Below are positions 44,501 through 53,700 of a DNA stretch of 64,000 nucleotides, one piece after another. The stretch is from Eisenibacter elegans DSM 3317. GTDB taxonomy: Bacteria; Bacteroidota; Bacteroidia; Cytophagales; Microscillaceae. Under the pieces are notes generated by a model. That model saw nothing but the letters and a program-made list of their open reading frames with translations, made no database searches and was not told the DNA's origin. The first letter of the stretch is position 1; every line of letters begins with the position of its first letter. The DNA lies in contig NZ_AUMD01000019.1 of NCBI RefSeq assembly GCF_000430505.1, positions 186,001 through 250,000 of the forward strand, given 5' to 3'. The position numbers and the translations under genes were made by a program.

Positions 44501-47443
44501 CTCGATGGTTGTATTGGCTTGCCAATCCATCTGCGAGCGCCAGTAAAGCAATATATCTCGCAAAACCCGCATACTCCTTCCAGTACTGACCGTTACGGTT
44601 CTGTTCGAGCCTGCATCGGTGAGTAGTGGGTCTACGGTACCGGGCACACCTCCCCTTTCTCCGGGCTGAGGCTCCATAATGAACGAGCCATCTATATTCA
44701 CATCCACATCCATCACACAATTGCGCAAAGAACGACGCGGAATCAATACGTCTACTGCTGTAGCTGTACCTACTCCGGGTACTAGGTTTCGGGTATTGTA
44801 GGTGGGTCCTGTCCCGGGTGTTCCACCCAAGTTAGGGTCATTGGGGATAATCCAGTTGCGGGGGTCATTCCAAGCTGTACTTTGCACACCATACCACACC
44901 GCCGCAGTAGGGTTTACCCATATAATCCGGTCGCCGGGAGCGATATTGGTACGGTTGTTATTCGTTCCTTCGTCGCGCTCACCACCGACGCGCCCACCGG
45001 CAGATCCGGCACTGTTGACTATGTAGATTGCTCCGTCTGTTTTGCGGCTAGCCACACTGACATTGGCGTTTTCAGGGTCATTGAAAACCGCCTCCACAAT
45101 ACGGATATTACCTTGGGTATGAATGGTCAAGAGGGTTTTTGAGTCTGCCCCTTCGAATGTACAATAAGAAAAAGAGTGCTCACTTGTCCCATCATTGTTG
45201 TGCGCAGCCGTGGCTGGCAGTACCCAGCTGTTGGTCGTGTAATTATAGAAAAACACATTCTCAAAAGCCGTTACTCCGCCACGTTTGGCTAGATTTCCTG
45301 CAGAGGGAATGCTCATGTCATTATCCGAAGCATAACGTGTACCGGTAATCGGATAAGTGTTGAACTCCGAGCTAGGGAAGGCCCATCCGGCATATCTGGC
45401 TCTCAAGCGACATCCACCATAAAAGGCAAAGCGAAAGCGCCCTGATACCTGAGACTCCCTATTGACGATGGCGATAGCCGTAGAGCTGCCTTCGAAAATA
45501 GCCTCTGAGCCGTCTCGCCCTCTAAACATTGTTCCCAGCGCAATATTACCGCCTTGGTTGTCTACGGCCATCAACAGCAACCCTCCACCATCTAAGCGGA
45601 AGCGTCCCGAATATTCAGGATTTGGCAGCTGAGTACCGGGCGTGTAGTTGGCATTGCCTAAGGCCAAGACGTTGATTTCGTCCAAAGACTCATCCCCGAA
45701 AAGCAACCGTGTGCCTGAGGCTACACGGAAAGTACCGGAGTAAATGGTCAAATGCCCTAGGATACGCATACTGTTTTGCGTCTGGCCTATCGACGAATTC
45801 CGTATGGTTACCTCTGCTGTAGAGACAGGCTTGTGTACAAATACGTTGGGCATCGTAATCCCTTGCCCTAGGTTGGCATCATTGAAGTTGTCATAAAGCT
45901 GAAGCGTAAATGCCTCAACGGTCTGTGCGGCAAAACCATTGAACACCACTGCTGGGCGGCGGTTATTGCGCCACTGTGCTGTAGTAGACTCTAAAATTCT
46001 ATTCACAGGGCCTACAAAAAACCCTGCACGAGAGCCTGCGCCACCGCTAAAGTTTTGTTCATCAGGATCTACATTCGGCCCAGAGGTTTTGTCTTCCAAA
46101 TTCCCCCCTAGATGCAAGCAAATATCTTGCTCGCTCCCTACACGGTTGTTGCCATACAAGTCCAAAGACGCACCATTGTAAGCACCTGTACCCACGTTGG
46201 GGTTTTCGATGATGAGATTGCCCCGCACATTGATATCAGCAGCCGGCACTACCCAGTTGCCGCCATAAATACGGGAACCATTGGAGTTTTGATATGGCGA
46301 CGTAGTGGTGCGGTCAAACACGTGGAAGTTGGCACCAAACAAATTGTCTGTCACCCCTCCTGGCAATGCGGTGCCGTGTGTTACGGCAGTCATATCAGTA
46401 ATTCCACTTACATTGTTGACAATCACCGCACCGGCCTGTATTTCAAAATTGCCCGTACCTGACTTTATTAGCTGCCCACGAGTCTCAGGAGTGCCATCAT
46501 TATTGACATCCAGTACACCATCGGCCACTGTGCCTGCCAAGAATGGGACATAGACGTTGCCATTGGTTTCATTGGCTACATATGCTGCAGGTGTACCAGT
46601 TGGTGTACCACTATTCACTACTCGCCGCAAGGGCTTGTTAATCAAAATACGGTCAAATGCACCTGTAGCCAACACATTGCGACTGCCTGCAAACAAGGGC
46701 AGTACGTGTTGAAAGTTGAAGGTTCGTCCTACAGCCGCTACGTCGATATAGGCATAGGTGTTTTTGGTACGATGATCTACACCCGCCGTTACATCCCTGC
46801 GCGCATAATAGAGCACATAATCATTTGCCCCGTTTTGGGTGTTGGTTTCAAATGTGATGTTGATATCGGCGATGTCCCCGATATTCGTGCGCCGGCGTTT
46901 GGCCATAAGCCCCTCATTGAGGTAGTTCCGGCCAATGAATAGCTCTGTATTGGTCGCTAGCGCAATAAAGCTCCCTCCCGGATTGGCGAAGGTGTTGGGG
47001 TTGGCTCCGGCTTGGATATGCAAATCTCGCCCAACCCGGATACGCCGAGTATCATTGAAATAATATCCATTATTTTGGATAATCAAGTCTTGGGCTATCT
47101 GCAAACCGGCAGCATTGTTGGTCAAGCCGTGTCGGTTATACAACGCAGCATCCGACTGGATAGTGATAGAGTTGACCTCCACCATATCCATCACATCAGG
47201 GATGCTACACACATTCATTCCCGAAGGAATCACTACATCGTGAGTGGGTTGGGGAACACCTAGTGTCCAGTTGGCCGGGTCAAACCAACTGCTACTAGAG
47301 CTAGGGTTGGGGCCTACTGCCACACGGGCAGCCTGCCAAGTGTTTGTTTGTGCTTGCAATGCTACAGGAGCAAAGAAGCTGTAACATACGCCAACCACCA
47401 AAAGAAGCAGCAGCTCTTTGACTTTTAGTCGATTATGTGTCAT
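38507..47443 (-). CDS. Giant secreted repeat protein with T9SS sorting domain (paralogue 1)
   Basis: 2978 residues. Signal peptide KELLLLLVVGVCYSFFAPVA with cleavage near LQAQ. Three tryptophan modules of the W-x-NW-x-GVP type occur at about residues 35 (WFDPANWTLGVPQPTHDVVI), 850 (WNDPRNWIIP) and 2165 (WSADVNWRPDGVPEPGDD). Between them are beta-helix-like strands. Residues about 1370-2000 hold 14 repeats of the pattern hxVxxGGxGYTSAPTVxxTGG. A fibronectin-like segment (residues about 2790-2890, ERFVVERSQDGQNF) precedes the tail FVIYPNPVISGQSVYLKLP to KGVYIVRAI, the type A sorting domain that sends proteins through T9SS to the surface. Probably an adhesin or surface-layer protein; its ligand is unknown. 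Confidence 0.88.
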   Translation of the reverse strand: MTHNRLKVKELLLLLVVGVCYSFFAPVALQAQTNTWQAARVAVGPNPSSSSSWFDPANWTLGVPQPTHDVVIPSGMNVCSIPDVMDMVEVNSITIQSDAALYNRHGLTNNAAGLQIAQDLIIQNNGYYFNDTRRIRVGRDLHIQAGANPNTFANPGGSFIALATNTELFIGRNYLNEGLMAKRRRTNIGDIADINITFETNTQNGANDYVLYYARRDVTAGVDHRTKNTYAYIDVAAVGRTFNFQHVLPLFAGSRNVLATGAFDRILINKPLRRVVNSGTPTGTPAAYVANETNGNVYVPFLAGTVADGVLDVNNDGTPETRGQLIKSGTGNFEIQAGAVIVNNVSGITDMTAVTHGTALPGGVTDNLFGANFHVFDRTTTSPYQNSNGSRIYGGNWVVPAADINVRGNLIIENPNVGTGAYNGASLDLYGNNRVGSEQDICLHLGGNLEDKTSGPNVDPDEQNFSGGAGSRAGFFVGPVNRILESTTAQWRNNRRPAVVFNGFAAQTVEAFTLQLYDNFNDANLGQGITMPNVFVHKPVSTAEVTIRNSSIGQTQNSMRILGHLTIYSGTFRVASGTRLLFGDESLDEINVLALGNANYTPGTQLPNPEYSGRFRLDGGGLLLMAVDNQGGNIALGTMFRGRDGSEAIFEGSSTAIAIVNRESQVSGRFRFAFYGGCRLRARYAGWAFPSSEFNTYPITGTRYASDNDMSIPSAGNLAKRGGVTAFENVFFYNYTTNSWVLPATAAHNNDGTSEHSFSYCTFEGADSKTLLTIHTQGNIRIVEAVFNDPENANVSVASRKTDGAIYIVNSAGSAGGRVGGERDEGTNNNRTNIAPGDRIIWVNPTAAVWYGVQSTAWNDPRNWIIPNDPNLGGTPGTGPTYNTRNLVPGVGTATAVDVLIPRRSLRNCVMDVDVNIDGSFIMEPQPGERGGVPGTVDPLLTDAGSNRTVTVSTGRSMRVLRDILLYWRSQMDWQANTTIELSGNFMGLFNTAWNGTAITNSAIINADPSSTLVIRGSQNQQISPRHNPLGNVRVDKTAGVASFQGVIWETNTTTGAIGSNTRWVFRVNGNLELRRGHLRLLSQTRLDLRGDFIQDNGAPGYQPDASFFEPLGSPINFRGSFYGRDGRMSASNRLVSFLPLVGATEREIAATNAHQFNLVEFGNSNGTMEIRAGLTQTVAGTSNANNNQVVYRLTAPHPGEPDLNSYLSIGTTDVRTNRSIINQGRIMNVRNLNLQNGARLDVLTLEETGGELRIASGGTVNVNNGATFNAIGSQARFVRITRFDQNGRYAFNINGVVRMRYYTLEFMDDNGLNLQANATPVSFGTITYGGGGEGYTFDPPNGITNDVELIALFDGRDAAARAVVGNTPVAAISLISGGQGYTAPPTVFTTGGTPNGTFTATILGSPLGAITIDNPGVGYPIGNATVQSGRIPFNFAGVPAAKRGTNYAAPTAYAIMDNQVTGLPPVPLTTYTELPPVVVNPPLLGGLQARARAVMNPFDITGFNIVNAGLGYSVGDEIQVSDPTGTGTVALVASVGVNGNILTVNLVNGGTGYTNPSVDVVSAFGGGAVLRPTFAPTTISSFIITEPGNGYSSLAPPIVSVNMVDIGNATITVGSTVVNTFVENSGNGFLNLPTNAEVVLPALGATTPASFTFNTPGGYVSEVVVNTGGLYPAIPAIQFSAPDLPSGLMPIAAAIGLAGEIASVDVVYRGRFYKTAPLVAFRNTGEGAGASFRSLMLPSAIRAINVLDGGAGYSSAPTVTLTPGYTPAAPYFETITGTTNVRAVMGAGAESDRVVAIHLATDTLVGSTLTDLHIIEGGRGYTVPPTITFVSTNTLENPTVTHATATATVAGGQITGIMLNTNGSGYTSAPQVVITPSPVDNDKIGFVDVISGGDGYTANFPVTFTGGGGTGAAATAIVSRGAVIAIEVTNAGSGYTSAPTIDLSAGSGTGAAGVAQMGAGGAIIVAQLSNSAFGYRTSPTATITGGGSPTRRATARVQLTDTYIESIVKAPIQRFPAAAFSDGIITNTAYGASSRGLTIHPSVSFYRTTNPNLANNGIDTWNTTWWDYAAAASATGGPRIDTIYNVVFPKNPAVDGGGPDFEVSKNVWRDNTNTLAENRVIFKDAVGTFSGEDFDFDPATGVNNAIGNTFIHVIPNTTPDLMVTWVGPNVKRWDGGPDNTGTSWSADVNWRPDGVPEPGDDIVIDWSLLWVEYDTLPGPNLGRPIIRAPSPVLAIGMDETDVAAGTRIAHGRNLTINPIIRGAFSGSPSTVGPIDLEILSTMRITGTMVIDSGATVRFGGTGDLLEVGESWSNNGDFQAGSNSTVRFYRNVSRTISNRLAPKDPSLNISLPLNSFFNLELARGVTDLSTDVYVRNNLTIETLATFNSNSQFIHLEGNWLNRGRFQEANSTLVLQGGAEQRIRRDDIRFRVITNPDNQIDTIANKQDFYNIRLVKTLGSNVVLDSRTEVVRTGVITFNSGIINSFAGKEFILSQSAGLAGPASEFSHVKGPVGRIHNGGALPVTLTYPVGGGTGLYTGGAQGFSVSLIETTLRTIAGQTSTVPTMFVVEQIEGNINTIEGVRALTPTPPSFLSTDKLYISRSRYWDVDIRPYVSNGSIAATFPNPTRIHTTGAFPRSSFSQLDRTSIALSFNAGLELIQLSTAAGDPIDFVARPDTLPVGDVFDLVVLLDSVAAFDCRKALGFEPLKPVGPQVRYTSAVGLGDPFAAACGLNALDLAALESEHENNTRIFMGTAYRGDFLSVISNAPTTYAANQLVISSPVNVLGNGNAVLAFSVEGLNLEIIDIRAERVGQEALIRWTTVNEALSERFVVERSQDGQNFTAIGEVRAVSGLLNNYQFTDRSPKPGTNYYRIRQVNRNGSTEYTRIVSVEFDNAPSFVIYPNPVISGQSVYLKLPRAPRGEQAKVVVVDLQGRTIIDRTLILDGNPIELFLGRQLSKGVYIVRAITAEETYEGKIIVQ
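40788..41131. repeat. Near-identical tract shared with the second giant gene
   Basis: About 344 bp here match 49963-50307 with about five differences by eye, in otherwise diverged paralogues. Confidence 0.8.
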
Positions 47444-47631
47444 AATTCAGAGGTTAGATTGTAATAAGTCTCCGTGTATGTTAGGCTGGGATTACACAGT
47501 ATTGACTCGTAGAGGGTTAGAGGTGATGATATTGTCGATTGGTTGTGGTGTAGGCTTAGACATTTGTGTTTGTTGTTTTTGGAATGGTTATCAATTTTGT
47601 TTCAATGTTGCGTGTAGCAGTCGTTATTTAA

Positions 47632-47671
47632 ACAGAAATGCCTCTTTCTCTTTAGAGAAAGCGACATTTCT
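47632..47671 (-). terminator. Terminator between the two giant genes
   Basis: Long hairpin CAGAAATG...CTTTCTCT TTAG AGAAAG...CATTTCTG with two mismatches, followed on the minus strand by TTTAAAT. It lies 36 bp past the second giant gene's stop, so the two genes are probably transcribed separately. Confidence 0.75.
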
Positions 47672-47706
47672 GAAAAATAATTGATTATGTAAGGCACTTG
47701 TGCCGG

Positions 47707-50700
47707 TTATTGCACAATGATTTTTCCTTCATAGTTTGCATCTGGTGTAATCGTGCGAACGATATATACCCCTTTCGACAGTTGTTTGCTCAAGAAGACC
47801 TCTAGCGGGTTACCATCTAGGATAATGCTGCGGTCGATGACTATTCGACCCATCATATCGATGACCATCACGCGGGCTTTGTCTCCTCTTGGAGTGCTTG
47901 GCAGGCTTAGGTAAATTGGCTGCCCACTGATTACCGGGTTGGGGTAAATCACAAAGGCGGCTTCATTGTCAAAGCTTACAGAAACAACCCTCGTCAGTTC
48001 ATCATCCACAGAGCGGTTGATTTGACGGATGCGGTAATAATTGATACCGGCCTTGGGCGATCGGTCTGTGAACTGATAGTTGTTGAGTTGCCCTCCTACA
48101 GCCCTTACTTCTCCGATGGCTACAAAGTTTGTTCCATCTTGGCTACGCTCTATTACAAAACGTACGCTTTGTGATTCGTTGACGGTAGTCCAGCTAATCA
48201 GTGCTTGGCTGCCGACCCTTTCTGCACGGATATCGATGATTTCCAAGTTCAGCGCCTCCAGTGGGTAGCCCAATGCGAGGTTACCATTACCGAGGGTGTT
48301 GATGGGGTCGGAGAGCACAGTCGCCTGACTGGCATAGGTGGTAGGTGTGCTGCTGATGATATACAGGGTATCACCTCGGTAGGCCGTACCCATAAAGATA
48401 CGGGTATTGTTTTGGTGCTCGTTTTGCAATAGTGCCAACTCACCTCCTGAAAGACCACAGTTTAGGGTATTGCCGGGGTCTGGGGTAGCCGTATTAGGGA
48501 GGCTTGTATATTCCACCTGTGGGTTGGGCTTGAGCGGCAAAAATCCTAAAGCCTTTTGGCAGTCAAAGAGCGCCGCAGAGTCCTTCAACACATACAAATC
48601 CCCTATACCGGCTGCTAGTGAGTCAGCGGGTGCATCAAGCTCAATAGGATCTCCAATCGAGGTATCCAAGCGTATGTTTTCAATGGCTTGGTTATAGCTC
48701 AATTCAACACGGGTGCTTCTGAGTTGTGAGAAGGCTGTCCGTGCAGTAGGCCCTACCCCCGGAATATGAATGCGATCTGCATCAGGGAAGGTATTGGCAA
48801 TAGAGCCATCGCTGACATAAGGTCGGATATCCACATCCCAATAGCGTGTACGCGACACATAGAACTTATCCGGCGCATTGATTACTGTCCTTACTCCTTC
48901 GAGTTCATTGATGTTGCCTTCGATTTGTTCGGCTACAAACATCGTTGGTACTGCTGCCCCTTGGTCGCTCAGCGGCCTTACTTGGGTATCGAGTAGTCGG
49001 AAGCTATATCCTTGAGTACCTCCGGTATAGAGTCCCAAGCCTCCTCCAATAGGATAGCTCAAGTCAGTAGAGCCGACGGCATTGTGAATACGCCCTACAG
49101 GGCCTTTGACGTGGCTGCCTTGGTTGGCAGGGCCTGCCAAGCCGGCACTTTGTGAGAGAATAAACTCCTTACCACTGAACGATTCTACAATTCCGAAGGA
49201 AAAAGCCGCGACACCTGTCCGTACAATTTCCAGACGGCTACCCAAACGTACCACCCCGCTACTCTTGACAAAACGCACGTTATAGAAGTTTTGCTTGTTG
49301 GCGATGGTGTCGATATTGGTCGCAGCGCGGAAACGTCGGTCATCACGCAACACGTTTTGTACGGGCTTACCACCTTGGAAAACCATCGTACTGTTGAGCT
49401 CCTCAAAACGTCCTCTGTTGGTCCAATCGCCTTCTAAGTGAATAAACTGGCTGTTGGAGTTAAAGGTAGCTCTATCTTGGATTGTTAGAGAGTCCCTAAC
49501 ATATATGTCGGTACTCAAATCCGTTACCCCATCTGCCAGCTCTAATCTGTAAAACGAGTTGATTGGGTTGGAAATCAAGAAGCTGACCGGGTCTTTGGGT
49601 GCCAAGCGATTGGAGATAGTACGGCTTACGTTACGATAGAAGCGCACCGTAGAATTACTACCGGCCAGGAAGTTGCCATTATTACTCCAGCTTTCCCCTA
49701 CTTCTAGCAAGCCGGTCGCAGATCCTTCAAACTGTACTGTAGCGCCGCTTTCGATAGCGACTGTACCTGTTAGGCGCATTCGTTCCCGGATATTTAGCTC
49801 TATAGGCGCTTCTATACTTGGGCCTCCTTCTATTCCTCTGATTATTGCGTTGAGCGTCATATTGCGTCCGTGAGCCAATCGTGTTCCATTGGCTACCCCA
49901 ACCTCATCCATAGCCACGACCAAGGTCGGGCTTGGCGAACGCACAATCGGTGTGCCCTTGGTGCCGGGCAAGGTATCGTATTCTACCCAAAGCAATGACC
50001 AGTCGATAACGATATCGTCTCCGGGCTCGGGCACGCCGTCCGGTCTCCAGTTGACATCAGCACTCCAAGAGGTGCCGGAGTTGTCAGGGCCACCGTCCCA
50101 ACGTTTTACGTTTGGTCCTACCCACGTAACCATCAGGTCGGGAGTTGTATTAGGAATCACGTGTATGAATGTGTTGCCAATAGCATTGTTTACGCCGGTG
50201 GCGGGGTCGAAGTCAAAGTCTTCACCAGAGAACGTACCCACAGCATCTTTAAAGATGACCCTATTTTGGGCGAGGGTGTTGGTGTTGTCGCGCCATACGT
50301 TTTTAGAGTCTGTAAATGAGCCACCTCCATCTACTGCGGGGTTTTTAGGGAAAATCACGTTGTAGATAGTATCGATGCGTGGCCCTCCCGTTGCGGAAGC
50401 GGCGGCAGCATAGTTCCACCAGTTAGTGTCCCATCCGTCGATTCCATTATCGACCAAGGTTGGGTTGGTGGTTCTGTAGAAGCTTACATTGGGGTGCACC
50501 ATCACTCCTCGTCCGGTTATGCCAAAAGCAGTATTGGTAATAATACCATCGCTTAGGGCTGCCGCAGGGAAGCGCTGTATGGGTACTTTTACTATAGACT
50601 CAATATATGTGTCAGTCAACTGAACCCTTGCCGCTGCTTGTCGGGTAGGTGTACCTCCTCCTGTGATGCTGATATTGGGTGCTGTGCGGTATCCGAAAGC

Positions 50701-53700
50701 ACTGTTGTTGAGCTGTGCCACGACAATCGCCCCTCCGGCACCGAGCTGCGCAGTAGCGGCAGCTCCTACGCCCCCACCACCAGTGAGGGTTACGGTTGGA
50801 GTAGAAGTATATCCGGCACCGGCATTGGTTACCTCTATGGCAATCACACGTCCTTGGTGTACCACTGCTGTAGCAGCAGCTCCTGCACCACCGCCACCGG
50901 TAATGGTTACGGTCGGCGCAGTAGTATAGCCCGTTCCCGGGTCAAGTATATCTATAAAGCCAATCTTGTCATTGTCGGCTGGGTCTGGTGTAATAATTAC
51001 TTGTGGAGCAGTGGTATAGCCTATTCCGGCAGTATTCACCGTTATGGAGCTAATTTGCCCACCGGCCACAGTAGCCGTTGCAGTGGCGTGTGTTACGGTA
51101 GGGTTTTCCAAGTTGTTGGTGCTCACAAAGGAGATGGTCGGCGGCACTGTAAAGCCTCTACCACCTTCTACTACATGAAGCGCCGTGATAGAAGAGCCCA
51201 CCAAGGTATCTGTGGCAATATGAAAAGCCACCACCCGTGTTCCTCCCGGATCCATCACAGCCCTTACATTGGTAGTACCAACAACGTTTTCGTTGAAGGG
51301 GGCGACCGGGACATAGGCAGGTGTGATGGTTACCGTTGGGGGAGAGCTATAGCCATCTCCGCCATCCAGTACATTGATGGCACGTATGGCGCTAGGCAGC
51401 ATCAGAGAGCGGAATGAGGCTCCTGCGCCCACCCCTGTATTTCGGAAAGCCACCAAGGGTGCTGTTTTGTAGAAACGCCCACGGAACACCACATCCACGG
51501 TGTTTATTTCACCAGCCAAACCAATAGCCGCAGCGGTAGGTTCTATCCCCCCTACGAGGTTGGGTGCACTAAACTGAATCGGCGGAATGACAGCATATTG
51601 CCCACCGGTCAGTACGGTAACTTGATTTACATACCCACCTGGGGTATTGAAGTCGAAGGTGGCATTAGGCGCACCTGCTACAGAAAGCGTTACCTCTGCA
51701 TTGGTAGGCAAATCGAGTAAGCCATTCCCCTGCGCCGTAACAACGGCTCCTACTATGGTAGTGCCTACTGTGATGGTTGCAGTGCCTACATTGACAGTAT
51801 TGACAGTGACACTTGGAGGATTGTTGGCATCATAGCCGCTACCTTCTTTGGTGATGTCATAACTATTGATGGCTGTGGCTGTGATGTTGAAAGTCAAGAC
51901 AGCGCCATCACCGGAGGCAGTATTGACCACCGGGCGGGGGCGTACATAGTCAGGGTTGCCAAAGGCGGTAATGTTCACGGCAGTGATTGCCCCTGCGCCA
52001 TCAACAGCACTCACCTCTGCTGCAAAGTCCGTTCCGGCAGGATCTGAAGCAGTAATCGGCTCTCCGACTGCATACCCAAGTCCTCCGCTGACGATATTGA
52101 TGCCTGTAATGCTTGTTGGGTTCAACAATACACGCGCTTCAGCCTGAACACCTCCCGCTGCCGGGACGGCAATCACGACCTCAGGCACTTGTGTATAAAG
52201 TGTTGCCGGAATAGGCAGCCCTGTTACGCGGTTGTCTACGATAGCAAAGCCCGACGGAGTGGCATAGTTTGTGGCTTGTTTGCCTGCTGGATAGCCGGTA
52301 AAGTTAAACGGAATGCGCCCACTCTGTACGGTAGCATTGCTTACAGGGTAGCCGCCTCCGGGGCTGGTTACAGCAATGCTTGTTAAGGGGCTACCTAATA
52401 ATGTAGCAGCAAAAGTAGCATTAGGTGCTCCTCCGGGAGCGGTAACAGTCGGTGGCGTTGTATAACCCTGCCCGCCGTTCAATACATTGACCGCAGCCAG
52501 TGGCGTGTTGCCTACTGTAGCCGAAGCCGCAGCACCTTGTCCGTCGAAAAGTGCCACCAACTCCACATCGTTGGTAATGCCGTTTCCGGGGTCAAAGACA
52601 TAACCTTCCCCACCACCGCCATACGTGATTGTCCCAAAGCTGGTTGGGCGGGCGTTGGCTGTTAGGTTCAGGCCGTTGTCGTCCATATACTCTAAGGTAT
52701 AGTAGCGCATTCTGATTGTGCCGTCTATAGTCAGCTCATAGCGCCCTGTTTGGTCAAAACGGGTAACCCTCACGAATCGTTCTTGTGAGCCGATAGCATT
52801 GAAAGTAGAGTTGTTAGCCGCACGTACCCAGCCGCCTGAGAATACTCTCAACTCGGCAGCCTCGCCATCATTGAGGGATAGCTCTAGTCGGGAGCCGCTT
52901 TGCAGTTCCAACTGGCGCACAATCATTGAACGCCCTGCGTTGAGGATAGCCCTGCGGTCTTGGAGCGTAGTTTGACCTATAGAATAGTAGCTTATCAAGT
53001 CTGTTTCGGTAGGGTCAGGGTCTACGAGGGTATAAACCACATTGGTGTTGTTCTGGTCAGAAGTACCGGCGACAGTTTGGTTATTCCCGGCATAAATTTC
53101 CATCTGCCCATTAGAGTTGCCAAAGATGACCCTGTTAAACTGATGGTTGGGGGTTGCGGCTATTTCGTGTGCCGTAGTTCCTACCAGCGGTTGGAAGAGC
53201 ATATCTCTGTTGCCGGCAGCCATACGCCCATCGCGGGCATAAAAGCTTCCTCTAAATACCAACACACTGCCCAAGGGTTCGAAGAAGCTTGCACCCACTT
53301 GCACACCCGGGGTATTGTTGTCTTGAATATAATCTCCTCTTACATCTAGGCGTGTGTCTGAAAGCATACGCATATGCCCCGACTCGATATAGAGATTACT
53401 CGCCACGCGTACTGTCCAGCGGAAGTTGGCACCTACAGCGCCTGTTGCGGAGTTGGTTTGATAAGCAATCCCTTGGAAAGAGGCCACTCCTGCTGTTTTG
53501 CGGATAATCAAATTACCCAAGGTGTTATGGCGTGGAGAGATTTGCTGATTTTGGTTGCCAATGATGACCAGCCTGCTGGTAGGGTGTGCTTGGATAGTCG
53601 CACAACGATTAGGGGCTGTACTGGCTCGGTCAGTATTGAACAATGCCATAAAATTCCCTCCTACCTGCAGTTCGCTATTGGCCTGCCAAATCATTGTTGT

